Shown here piece after piece: positions 8,876 to 17,616 of a stretch of DNA of 64,000 nt (positions are counted from its first letter, which is position 1; each line of letters starts with the position of its first letter). Source of the DNA: Sphingopyxis sp. GW247-27LB (lineage in GTDB: Bacteria; Pseudomonadota; Alphaproteobacteria; Sphingomonadales; Sphingomonadaceae). The DNA is taken from assembly GCF_002277025.1 (NCBI RefSeq), contig NZ_NIWD01000019.1, positions 1-64,000 of the forward strand, given 5' to 3'. Below the pieces are notes generated by a model. That model was not told where the DNA came from. It did no database searches and saw only the letters and a list, made by a program, of their open reading frames with translations. Position numbers and translations under genes: made by a program.

Positions 8876-11247
8876 TCAACTCCGTCCCTTTCCGAACCAA
8901 CCATGGTGTCTTCTGCCGCTGTCGCCGCGATATTGTCCGCGCTTGCCAGCAACCCCAGTCTCATTCCGATCGAGCGATCCAAGCCAGCGCGAATGTCCGC
9001 GGCGGTGGTGCCAGTTAGTTCCGCAGCGGTAAGGCCGAGCAGTTTTATCATCAGCACCCGAAGTTTTGAGACATATGGCAGGAAGTCGCGATTTGCCCGA
9101 TTGTTCGGCATCAGTGCTTCAATGGCGTCGAGCGCCCAAAGCGAGGTTACCCAGCATTCCATAAAGTCGACCGGCATTTCGCTATACTCTCGTGCCATCA
9201 TGAGCCGCGAGATAGCTGGCGATTTACCGCCAAAGAATGCGACGAGCGCCCGTACGACCAGTCGGGGCCATGACTGGGGTGCGCTCGAGCAATCGAGCCC
9301 CTTGGGGAGATCGTTGCAGCGCGCCTTGAAGAGCAGGAGCAGGATCCAATAGCGAAGACGGAGGACCTCGGCTGATCCGATGGCATCCCCGTCATCTTCG
9401 ATTTCCTCTGCATAGGCCCAGATATAATATTCGAACTCTTTGGCATCTATTTTCCGACGCTCGACGGGTTCCGGGTTGACCGAAGCTAGCGCTGCGGACT
9501 CGACGTCGGCATCCGGCACGTCATCTATATCATCCGTTTCTTCGCCCATATCGAGCCAGCCGTCATCGTCGCGATCGGCGCTGGGCTCACTGCGCCCGGT
9601 CAACAGATTGAGGAAATCGCGAATGCTGTCGGTGTAGGTGCCCGCGAGACTATTGGCTCCGTTCCCACTCCCCCGCGCACTGCCTGGGCGCGCTTCGGTG
9701 AATTCCTCATAGCTGAGATTTGTGGGGTCCGCCGCCGCCCCGACTTCTTTCGGTTCTCGCGGGCGGGCGCTTGCGATCGCGGCACCCTCTTTGCTCTGCG
9801 AGAAATCGGCCCGGACCAGCGTTTCGAATGCTTCGTGCATCCATAGCTCAAAATCGGTTCCATCGGTGAATTGAGAAAGCGCACGAGCAACGCGGCCGCT
9901 GGCTGCTTCCCGGCGACTTTCTCTCAGCGCCTGACGGTGCGAAACATGGGCCGTCGTTGACACAAATTCGCCGCGGACAATGCGCGCAAAGAACAGCTTC
10001 TGCTGAAGTTCCGAGGTGATCGGCACTGCTAGTCGAGAGCCCGCGCTTGCAAAGGACGCCGCTGGAATGTCGTCTAGCAGTGCGCCGGCACGGTCTAGGA
10101 GCTGGATGATACCGTCTCCCGCATCGCCGATAGGTGGCTGCCAGAACAGGGAACCTTGATCCGTTTCAAAGGAGCCAGGACGCCGCGCCTCCAAGATCGC
10201 CAGCGGGATTTCAGGCAGGTCTTCGCGGTCCGCCAATTGGGAAAGCTCAAGCCGATCAGCGTCGATCCAGCGATCGAGGCCCAATGCTTTGACTGCGGTC
10301 CCCGCGGGCAGCCGCCGATAGACGCAGGCCTCCGCGTTGCTGCCGGCGCTACTAAGCGCCGCAGTCGTGCAATTCGCGCTCCCAAAAAGGATATGGTCAT
10401 GATGCTTCGTCAGCGCGACGAAGACTTTCGCATGAGTGAAGCGCGAGTTCGGGGAATTGAGATCTACGAGCCGAACCTTTTTTGCGAAGGCAGCTTCGGC
10501 GGGGAATTCGTGGTGTTCGCTGTCGATAGGAAGGATGATTTCTTTGGGCGAGAGCTCCGCCGCCAATTCAGAAAGGGCGCTGAGGTTGCTATCCCAATAA
10601 GGGCTGACAACGAGCAGCTTCCGCACCTTCTCGTTGCCGATCCATTCCACAAACTGGTTCGAAATTCCGCGATCGGTTGATGAAGGAAGAAAGCCAATCG
10701 CAGAGCCGTCGTCGAGTTCCTTGAGCGGCGCTCCGACCGGCCCTTCCAGCCACGGCGCCCGTTCGCGTGCCCAGCGCAGCGCATCTCGTGCGGGCGACGC
10801 TTCCTCTGAAACTAAGGAGTTCAGATACTGCCAGATGGCGCGTAGGATTTCACGTTCGGGTCCATCTTCATTGCCAGACTCGATCTCGATGGCGATTTCC
10901 ACGTTTCCGCCGAGGCCGGCGCCGGTGGCGTTGGCCGAGCTGACAAATGCCCTTCCCGTTTCGCGACCGAGTTGCAGAATGATCTTCGGGTGGAAGATGC
11001 CGTCACTCGCTGGTGGGCTATGGAGTGCGTAATCGCGGCCGAGCGCGACGGGCAATCTCGAGCCGTCGGTAAGCGCCATAGCCGCCATGCGATCGTCGGC
11101 CACCAAGAGAAGATTGTTGGCGCCGCTGGCCCTAAGCTGCGGCAGCAGGATTTCTTCAACCGCCGCGAATTCGACCGCGAATGTGGTTGTGATGGCACTA
11201 TGAAAAGGCTTGCGGGGTCGACGGCCCAACCGTTCAGGTAGTTTCAT
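8872..11247 (-). CDS. Phospholipase-D-fold protein, putative nuclease
   Basis: A 791-residue protein with two half-sites of the PLD (HxK) type. The first is HPKIILQLG followed by VSSANAT at about 86-110. The second is THAKVFVAL followed by FGSANCT at about 284-310. Each has the His-x-Lys and the downstream Ser/Asn pocket expected when two halves form one active site. Bacterial PLD-fold proteins of this layout are often DNA-cleaving enzymes, frequently in defence loci. The region 560-600 is strongly acidic and residues 600-780 are helical with no motif I can name. It overlaps the 504-residue gene upstream by 4 nt (11244-11247) and the membrane protein downstream by 4 nt. No helicase or ATPase is encoded in the operon. 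Confidence 0.65.
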   Translation of the reverse strand: MKLPERLGRRPRKPFHSAITTTFAVEFAAVEEILLPQLRASGANNLLLVADDRMAAMALTDGSRLPVALGRDYALHSPPASDGIFHPKIILQLGRETGRAFVSSANATGAGLGGNVEIAIEIESGNEDGPEREILRAIWQYLNSLVSEEASPARDALRWARERAPWLEGPVGAPLKELDDGSAIGFLPSSTDRGISNQFVEWIGNEKVRKLLVVSPYWDSNLSALSELAAELSPKEIILPIDSEHHEFPAEAAFAKKVRLVDLNSPNSRFTHAKVFVALTKHHDHILFGSANCTTAALSSAGSNAEACVYRRLPAGTAVKALGLDRWIDADRLELSQLADREDLPEIPLAILEARRPGSFETDQGSLFWQPPIGDAGDGIIQLLDRAGALLDDIPAASFASAGSRLAVPITSELQQKLFFARIVRGEFVSTTAHVSHRQALRESRREAASGRVARALSQFTDGTDFELWMHEAFETLVRADFSQSKEGAAIASARPREPKEVGAAADPTNLSYEEFTEARPGSARGSGNGANSLAGTYTDSIRDFLNLLTGRSEPSADRDDDGWLDMGEETDDIDDVPDADVESAALASVNPEPVERRKIDAKEFEYYIWAYAEEIEDDGDAIGSAEVLRLRYWILLLLFKARCNDLPKGLDCSSAPQSWPRLVVRALVAFFGGKSPAISRLMMAREYSEMPVDFMECWVTSLWALDAIEALMPNNRANRDFLPYVSKLRVLMIKLLGLTAAELTGTTAADIRAGLDRSIGMRLGLLASADNIAATAAEDTMVGSERDGVE

Positions 11248-12758
11248 GCGGCTGCCTCCAGCAAGGGAAGCGCGCGCGAAGTCGGACCATCTTCATTCAA
11301 GAGGTGAATGTCTTCAAGAAACTGGATCGCAGGCATAAGGCGAGGTGTCGTCGCGACCGGCTGATAGTTTTTGAGATAGATCAGTCGGCCGTCCCGTACC
11401 TCGAACAGGAAGGTATAATCTCGCTGCCGGCGCAGCTTCTGCATCGCAACCCAGCTATGACGTCGAACTACACGTTCGATCATATAGTCGGCGATCTTCT
11501 CGATGACGGTCTGATCTTCCTCCGAGGCCAGCCAGTTTAGCTCGGTGCGCAGAGAATGCGCCATGCCGCGGAGAGGAAAGCCTCGATTGATCCGGTCAGC
11601 GAGATCGGGACGGTCCAAGGTCCGTTGATGGAGCGCCGCCATGAGCTGAACGGCCGCCATCGCCTTCTCATCAGGGGCGCCGCGCCAGTTTGTAATCTGG
11701 TTCCAGGTCTCTCTAAAGTCGTAGGTCTCGCGGACATTCCTAGACCGGAATTCACGCCATGATCCGGCGAATCCCAGCTCGGATTGCGACGTGAGCTCGT
11801 CGACGACTTGCGCGCGGATTTCGAGAATCGGCAATCCGCCGTCGGCGGAATTGAGCAGCGAGAGGGCCCAAGCCAGCAGGGACGCGGCCGCCACCTGCAT
11901 CAGGTCCTGACAGTTGTAGACTTCCCAGTTCAGTCGTTGAGCCTCAAGCTCGGCGGGCAGAGGATCCGCGGGCACATCGAAGAGGTGCCATCGGACATCT
12001 TCCGGTCCGGGAGCCGCTTCGATGGCGCGCGCTGTATGGAGGACGAGCCGCAGCGATGCGCTTCGACTGTGCGCGTTCTCCGAGGCAGTGTCACCTTCGG
12101 CGAAAAGGAGCATTTCGTAAAATTCGCGCTCGGCGCCGTCTTCGTCGATTTCGGACGGAGCAATTGGGCTAAGGCGCTCGAGTTCGCGAGCACTCACGCT
12201 GGCGTCGGCGATCTTCTTCCTGAGCAGCTTTGCGACGTCTGGGCCGATCGCATCGGCGAATAGGGTCGCGGCTCGCTTGCCGAGTTCGCGTGTGGCGACT
12301 TGGATGCCATGCTTATTGTAGGTGAAGAGCCCCATCTCTTCCATCTGGGAAAAATATGCGCCTCCGAAGACGCCAAGCGCTTGGCGCAAATATAGCTTCT
12401 GCGATCGATCGGTTGAAGCGGCGGCGGCGAAGTCGATGACCTTCTTGTCTACGGCGAGCCGGCCATTTGCCCATTCCGTTCCGCCGACACCCGTCTCTTC
12501 GGCATATGCGGCGACGAGGGCGTAGAGCGCCTCAGCTTTGCGGAGCCAGGTTCGCCATGCCTCGAAATCGTCGGACGCTCCGCTACGCGCATAGGTTTCG
12601 CTGACCCAGCAATAATAGCAGTAATAGCGCATTCTGAGGGTAACATTGCTGATACCCGGCAAAAGGGCTTGGTAGAGCAGCACGCCGCTATTTTGGATGC
12701 CTAGGGGGTCTAGGCCGCGCTTGTCAGCCTTCTCCGTCCACTGCGGTAATAGGTCCAA
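11244..12758 (-). CDS. Protein of unknown function paired with a PLD protein (DUF6361-like motif)
   Basis: A 504-residue cytoplasmic protein. The start is TTG at 12758, supported by a GGGGG ribosome site about 6 nt upstream. Near the N-terminus is a conspicuous motif, LPGISNVTLRMRYYCYYCW at about 33-51. It resembles the 'PG-S-x-T-x-R-x-RY' signature I associate with DUF6361 proteins, which occur beside PLD-fold genes; this is recalled, not searched. The rest is helical with a C-terminal segment rich in Arg. There is no Walker motif, HTH or nuclease motif. It is first in the operon with the PLD protein (ATGA overlap), so the two probably form one complex. Confidence 0.55.
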   Translation of the reverse strand: MDLLPQWTEKADKRGLDPLGIQNSGVLLYQALLPGISNVTLRMRYYCYYCWVSETYARSGASDDFEAWRTWLRKAEALYALVAAYAEETGVGGTEWANGRLAVDKKVIDFAAAASTDRSQKLYLRQALGVFGGAYFSQMEEMGLFTYNKHGIQVATRELGKRAATLFADAIGPDVAKLLRKKIADASVSARELERLSPIAPSEIDEDGAEREFYEMLLFAEGDTASENAHSRSASLRLVLHTARAIEAAPGPEDVRWHLFDVPADPLPAELEAQRLNWEVYNCQDLMQVAAASLLAWALSLLNSADGGLPILEIRAQVVDELTSQSELGFAGSWREFRSRNVRETYDFRETWNQITNWRGAPDEKAMAAVQLMAALHQRTLDRPDLADRINRGFPLRGMAHSLRTELNWLASEEDQTVIEKIADYMIERVVRRHSWVAMQKLRRQRDYTFLFEVRDGRLIYLKNYQPVATTPRLMPAIQFLEDIHLLNEDGPTSRALPLLEAAA

Positions 12759-12985
12759 AATTTCCCCCTATTGAGGGCTCCAAGACTTGGTCCCCCTTAT
12801 CGTATAAGACGTCTCGCGCGCCGTTTTCCGGAAGTTAGATCGAGACTGTGTAATCTGGCGTAGCGCCCCCAGACGCTGCCTCGACATATCGAATTTGGAT
12901 CGCAGCGCCATGAAGATTTGCGCCGTTGCGGAACGATATCGAGCGCGACGGTGCGGCCAAAAGGTAGTGCTAGCCCGAAGTGAGG

Positions 12986-13657
12986 TCAGTTGGTGATTGC
13001 AAGCTCAATCAGGTTTCGGCTGATATCCCTTGAATGCGCGACGAGGCTGCGCGTGTGTTCGCGCAGCATGAGCTGCCCGATGATCCCTTCGACATAGGCC
13101 GGGTTGGTCTTGTCGATGACTTCCAGCGCAGTCTTGCATTTGTCAGGCGGGCATTGCTTGAGGGCCGATAGCACGTAGTCGGACCCAAAATGCTCAGCGA
13201 CCGCGGCGAGATCGAACATGTCTCGCGGTTGGAGACTCCAACCGCGATAGAACACCTTTTTTGCAATAATTTCTGCCGGAGTTTCAAGCGCGACAGCGTG
13301 ACCTCGTACATCGGTCGCTGCGGTCGGGTCGAGCAGGATATTGTCGCAGCAAATGAAGTCGATTTCGCCCAACTCCTCATATGCGAGCTTTAAGACATCC
13401 GTGCCGGCCTGATAGCTATCGGGAGCCCGTTCGAGTTTGATACCCTGTGTTTCCGGGTTCAAAAACGGTAAATATTGTGGATCGTCCAGAAACAGATCGA
13501 TGTCGTGACTCTCCCGATGGTCGATCTGCAGCATGAGCGCAGTCCCGCCGCCAAAACTCCAACTGGGTGAAAAGCCGTTCGCTTCGTTGAAGTGCTTCAG
13601 GATATCGATTGCGAGATCGAAAAGGGCCGGCCATTCGCTTGGCCGCTTCTCGGGCAC
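12986..13657 (-). CDS. AbiEii-type nucleotidyltransferase, putative toxin
   Basis: A 223-residue protein with the classic AbiEii-like core. It has FGGGTA at 35-40 followed by SHDIDLF at 50-56 (D52 and D54 as metal ligands), then EIDFICCD as the third acidic strand and a conserved helix EIIAKKVFYRG. The start is GTG at 13657, 4 nt after the stop of the 88-residue gene upstream. Family members are toxins of type IV toxin-antitoxin or abortive infection systems and transfer nucleotides to tRNA or proteins. No AbiEi-type winged-helix antitoxin is present; the only candidate partner is the small gene in front. Confidence 0.75.
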   Translation of the reverse strand: MPEKRPSEWPALFDLAIDILKHFNEANGFSPSWSFGGGTALMLQIDHRESHDIDLFLDDPQYLPFLNPETQGIKLERAPDSYQAGTDVLKLAYEELGEIDFICCDNILLDPTAATDVRGHAVALETPAEIIAKKVFYRGWSLQPRDMFDLAAVAEHFGSDYVLSALKQCPPDKCKTALEVIDKTNPAYVEGIIGQLMLREHTRSLVAHSRDISRNLIELAITN

Positions 13658-13661
13658 GGCG

Positions 13662-13928
13662 TCAGGCCGCCAGCGGCAATGCGTAACCCGAAAGCTGGGA
13701 GACTTGCTCAGCGACTTGGCTCGCTAGTTGCTCATCCACATTCATGGCCCACATGAACTGCTTCTGGACCTGAAGCGGAACTTCGGAGAAGAATGCGAAA
13801 ACTGGCGCATTAAAGCTAATCGCGCTATCGGAATCGACGATCATAGCGGCAAGCTGATGTGCAGAAACAGCCGCCCCGTAAGGGGCGTTCACCGTAGTAA
13901 GCGCTTGAGTTACAGCGTTTGCCATCAT
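13662..13928 (-). CDS. Small protein upstream of the AbiEii-like gene, candidate antitoxin
   Basis: An 88-residue protein, Ala/Val-rich, with a helical C-terminus (LASQVAEQVSQL). I see no helix-turn-helix, signal peptide or metal site. It ends 4 nt before the GTG of the AbiEii-like nucleotidyltransferase, the normal spacing for a coupled toxin-antitoxin pair with the antitoxin first. Its lack of resemblance to the AbiEi family makes it interesting. The antitoxin role is an inference from position only. Confidence 0.5.
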   Translation of the reverse strand: MMANAVTQALTTVNAPYGAAVSAHQLAAMIVDSDSAISFNAPVFAFFSEVPLQVQKQFMWAMNVDEQLASQVAEQVSQLSGYALPLAA

Positions 13929-14122
13929 CCGACTCTTAACGCGACCCTCTCTGGATCGTTGCTCCTATATAGCTCTGAGCTGTTATCAAAACAAGAATGG
14001 CGGCTTTCCTGGGCAAACCCGGCTCAAATTCCGCTGCGTCGGAGCTTATCTGTAACCGCAAAACATGCAGAAACTTGCCGTTCTTGGGTGTTTCCTGTAT
14101 GTTCGCATCGAAGGATTGGCCC

Positions 14123-14332
14123 ATGAATGACGACGACAATTTCGCGAGGCGACTCTACGATCCGTCGCACCCGCTGTACGTTTCGTCAGCAGCGGAGGAT
14201 GGACTCGCACGACTAACCAAGAACCGTGGCGACATGAAGGAGCTTGGGCCTTGGGGTGCGCGCCTCTTGTATGCCGGGCTGGCGGTAGTTGCCGCCTATT
14301 TCGGGTTCATCCTTGTCTTCGGAACACATTGA
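14123..14332 (+). CDS. Small single-pass membrane protein
   Basis: A 69-residue protein with a charged N-terminal half (MNDDDNFARRLYDPSHPLY) and one C-terminal hydrophobic helix (LLYAGLAVVAAYFGFILVF), so a tail-anchored topology is likely. A frame extends further upstream, but the ATG at 14123 follows an AAGGA ribosome site by 7 nt and is chosen for that reason. It ends 35 nt before the 3' end of the convergent traG. No family is recognised; a link to transfer is only positional. Confidence 0.5.
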   Translation: MNDDDNFARRLYDPSHPLYVSSAAEDGLARLTKNRGDMKELGPWGARLLYAGLAVVAAYFGFILVFGTH

Positions 14333-14367
14333 CCACGGCCAGCGGTTAATTCCGCTGGCCGCGGGCG

Positions 14368-17300
14368 TCAGCGCTTGCGACCCTTCCCGCCACGCGGCTT
14401 TGGATCATGTTCGATGTGAAGATGATTGTTCGCCGGATTGTCGCGGAACGTCTCAAAATTGACGTCATAGTCCGGTCCGAGGCGTTCGCGAACATCGCGA
14501 GCCCACTGGCGGCCCTGCGCAATGCTGATGTCATTCCCGCGCAGATCAAGCCCCTTCCCTTCGGGATGCAAACTACCGCGAGAATGCTGACTGTCGCGGG
14601 CAGACGTTACGATGCGCTGCGGCAACCCGAGCGCGTGAGCCGAGGCAGCAGCGGCGGTCAACGCCGGCGCCATGCTCGAGTCCATTGAATTGAGATTTGC
14701 CCCGCCCTTAACGCCGAGGCCGGCGGCGGCGGCTACTCCTCCCAGATTTACCCGGTGCCCGCCGAGAGGCGCGTCCGCCGCGTTATCGAGCCCGAGCGCC
14801 CTCATCGCCGACGCCACGCCTGGCATGGTGCGGATGACCCACGAATCGTTCCGAGCCTCCGCCGTTGCACCCAGGCTGTCTGCCTGCCGCCGATCGCCGA
14901 GCAAGGTTGCCCTCATGCCGTGACCATATTCATCGAGGCGCGCGACGCTCCCATCGAGTCGACCGCTCACATTATCCTCGAGCGCTACGTCACGTGCCGT
15001 ACCGGAAACATCGACCGCAGGGCCGCGCGCTGCGATCTCGGCCATACCGGCAGCGCCGATCGCGCGTATGTCGTCGGCGGTAGAGAACGAGGGTCCCACA
15101 ATCGTGCCGGCAGGAGCGTCCGGAACCACGCCGAGGTCGCGGTGCATCTGATCAACGCGATCGTCCATGAACTGCTTCAGCAAAGCGTCTTGCGTCATCG
15201 CCTGCGTCGTCGTCATGTTGACCAGGCCCGGGTGATAGCTCTGATCGAGATGACGATTTTGCGGGTCCATCATTGCAGTTTGAGCATAGCGGACGAATTC
15301 CTGGCTCAAATTCTTGTTCAAGGCATAGCCGTCGCGCTCGAACTGCGAGAATTCGCTCGACCAACGCTGATACCGTTCTTCCGCGCGCGAAGCTTCCTCG
15401 CTGAGGCTTTGTGAGTGCCTCAGATCCTGCGATACTTCCTGCCCCAGACCACGGACCTGACTGTCGGTCGACGACGTGGTTGCACGATAGAAGCTCTCGC
15501 GCGCTTGCCGAGCAGCCTCCGAATTCGATTCCCTTTCAAGCCACTGATAGGCGTCAGTGTTTGCGTTCTGAGTTGAAACGCCCTGTTCTGTGTTCCTTCT
15601 GTCGCTCGAATTGCCGTCGATGCCGATCTTCCCATCGACTTGACCTGAGAGCGGCCCGCGTTTTCCACTTACCGCACCCGACGCACCAACTCCCGCCCTT
15701 CCGGTCAACACCGTATCACGAGCCAATTTATCCGCTTCGCTTTTCGTCATGCCAAATTGGGTCTGAAGCGTATTCGACCACTGTGACGAAAGATCTTGGA
15801 CCTGAGCGATCGACGACTGCAGCGAGCGACCTTCTTCGGTTGTTGAGCTCGCCGACGTCTGCGCCGTGTCGAACAGCCGCGCCGATTCCGTGCGCGTCGT
15901 CGCCCAGCTATCGTTCGCCGCAACGCGCTTCTGCTCGACGACACCCGACCCTTGGCTAAGCCCCTTCTGCAGCTGCGACCCATAATCCTTGCTCGCCGAG
16001 ATCGCGAAGCCAAGGTTCGAAATGCCCTGACTAGTGTCGTAAGCGAAACTTCCATCTTCGTTATAACGCATGAACGCGCCATCCCCGGCGCGCTGCTGGA
16101 TGGTCGCGGCGCCAGTGCTGAAGCTCGGGGCTGTCGTGTACTGGTCCCGCTGCAGCGTGTTGACTTGCCGGTTCATCAGCGAAGCGTTGCCGTACGAATA
16201 ATTGCCCGTGGTCGCTTCGGCCGCGGCCTGCTCAGCCGCATTCTGGCTTGGCGAGAGAAAGCTCGCGGAATGCGACGCGATCGCCATTGCGCCTTTCGCC
16301 ATGCCGGCAGCGATGAACGGCACGGACATGATCATATAGCCGGCGAGCGCGCCGACGTCCTGGTTGACAGCCGAGATGCCGGAGAAGTTGGCGGCCGTCA
16401 TCCCACCATTCGCGCCCCACGATGCAAGAGAATCCTGCCAACGCGACATGAAGATCATGTTCAAAATGACGAACAGCGGCCCCCAGGCAGCCAGATAGAA
16501 GAAGCCCGTGATATAGCCTTTGGCAACGGTCATGCCGTTGGTGGGCAGCAGCATCAGCAGGAACAGGATTGGGAAGAGCGAGTAGAAAACGACCGTCAGA
16601 ACGATGTTCAGCAAGGGAACCCATTTCATCGCGCCCGACGCGATCGTCGAATAGGTATTGCGGGTCTGAATGTCCGCGCGAGTCTGCGCGAACGCATCGA
16701 TCGAACCCTGCGCGGATCCGCTAGCAAAGCTGTCGCGCGCCTCCGTCAGCGCATTGATGAACATCGCCTGCCGAACGAGCTGACCGCTGCTCGAGCCCAT
16801 TCCTGCGGCGTTCATATTACTGATGTCGTTGTTCAGGCGGGTCGACGCTTGCGCAACCGGAATGCCGGGGAAGAACTGAGCTGCAATTTTGGGAGCTGCG
16901 ATGGCGTAGTAGTTGCTCCAGCCATTGCGAATGAAATTGTAGGCCGTCTCGCAGGTGACGATGCCCGATGTGCCATCGGGATAGATATACTGCTGCGAAA
17001 GCGCGACCGACCCCGGCCCCATCGCAGTGAGCAGATCCGAGGACTTCAGGGTGTCGTCATAGGTTTTGCGGCCGAGCAGGATGTCATAAAAGACGCACTG
17101 CTTGAAATGCTCGTTCAGGTTGGTCGCATAGACCGGATCGTCGATCCTCAGGCCCTGCGTAGCATCGAGCAACTTCGCGCCATAGATCATGCCTCCGGTC
17201 GAATAATTGAGCACTTGGGGCATGGCGAACACGGTCTCGGCGGCTCGCGTGAGATAATCGCCGATCTGGCTGGTGAAGCCGGCGACCAGGCCGAGGCCGA

Positions 17301-17592
17301 CCGGAACATTGTCGACGACCGCCGCCGTCACGCCTGGGTTGGTGCGATCGGTAACTTTTACCGAGATCGTGGGCACCATGACGACCAAATACATCAGGGT
17401 CGCCTGCATGAACCATTTGAGGAGCGCCCGCGGATCCATATTCCACGCCGTGACGAGGAGCGCCCAGGTGAACGCCATGACCATGACAACGCGAATGAGG
17501 CCACGGTAACCACCGGAGCCTGACCACGACGCCACCGCGTTGAAGACGTTGACGAGATACTCCCCGCCCCCGACCGTGAACACCTCGATCAT
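14368..17592 (-). CDS. traG: TraG mating-pair stabilisation protein with C-terminal M15-like peptidase domain
   Basis: A 1074-residue inner-membrane protein, last gene of the transfer operon. The N-terminal ~450 residues have several hydrophobic helices and match the TraG N-terminal domain needed for pilus assembly and mating-pair stabilisation. Residues ~470-900 are hydrophilic, Gln/Ser-rich and helical. The last ~130 residues look like a zinc D,D-peptidase: ITSARDSQHSRGS, then SLHPEGKGLDL with H1009 and D1016, and HLHIEH with H1057 and H1059. This fits the S-x-H-x2-G-x-(A/G)-x-D plus HxH pattern of M15-type enzymes. F-plasmid TraG has no such domain as far as I know. It could open peptidoglycan at the mating site. 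TraH lies 24 nt upstream. Confidence 0.85.
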   Translation of the reverse strand: MIEVFTVGGGEYLVNVFNAVASWSGSGGYRGLIRVVMVMAFTWALLVTAWNMDPRALLKWFMQATLMYLVVMVPTISVKVTDRTNPGVTAAVVDNVPVGLGLVAGFTSQIGDYLTRAAETVFAMPQVLNYSTGGMIYGAKLLDATQGLRIDDPVYATNLNEHFKQCVFYDILLGRKTYDDTLKSSDLLTAMGPGSVALSQQYIYPDGTSGIVTCETAYNFIRNGWSNYYAIAAPKIAAQFFPGIPVAQASTRLNNDISNMNAAGMGSSSGQLVRQAMFINALTEARDSFASGSAQGSIDAFAQTRADIQTRNTYSTIASGAMKWVPLLNIVLTVVFYSLFPILFLLMLLPTNGMTVAKGYITGFFYLAAWGPLFVILNMIFMSRWQDSLASWGANGGMTAANFSGISAVNQDVGALAGYMIMSVPFIAAGMAKGAMAIASHSASFLSPSQNAAEQAAAEATTGNYSYGNASLMNRQVNTLQRDQYTTAPSFSTGAATIQQRAGDGAFMRYNEDGSFAYDTSQGISNLGFAISASKDYGSQLQKGLSQGSGVVEQKRVAANDSWATTRTESARLFDTAQTSASSTTEEGRSLQSSIAQVQDLSSQWSNTLQTQFGMTKSEADKLARDTVLTGRAGVGASGAVSGKRGPLSGQVDGKIGIDGNSSDRRNTEQGVSTQNANTDAYQWLERESNSEAARQARESFYRATTSSTDSQVRGLGQEVSQDLRHSQSLSEEASRAEERYQRWSSEFSQFERDGYALNKNLSQEFVRYAQTAMMDPQNRHLDQSYHPGLVNMTTTQAMTQDALLKQFMDDRVDQMHRDLGVVPDAPAGTIVGPSFSTADDIRAIGAAGMAEIAARGPAVDVSGTARDVALEDNVSGRLDGSVARLDEYGHGMRATLLGDRRQADSLGATAEARNDSWVIRTMPGVASAMRALGLDNAADAPLGGHRVNLGGVAAAAGLGVKGGANLNSMDSSMAPALTAAAASAHALGLPQRIVTSARDSQHSRGSLHPEGKGLDLRGNDISIAQGRQWARDVRERLGPDYDVNFETFRDNPANNHLHIEHDPKPRGGKGRKR

Positions 17593-17616
17593 CGCACGCG
17601 CTCCTTCAGCCCGGAA

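Noticed and set aside
15952-17523. 523-codon plus-strand frame opposite traG
   Set aside because: Shadow of the TraG N-terminal domain; no motif and no ribosome site.
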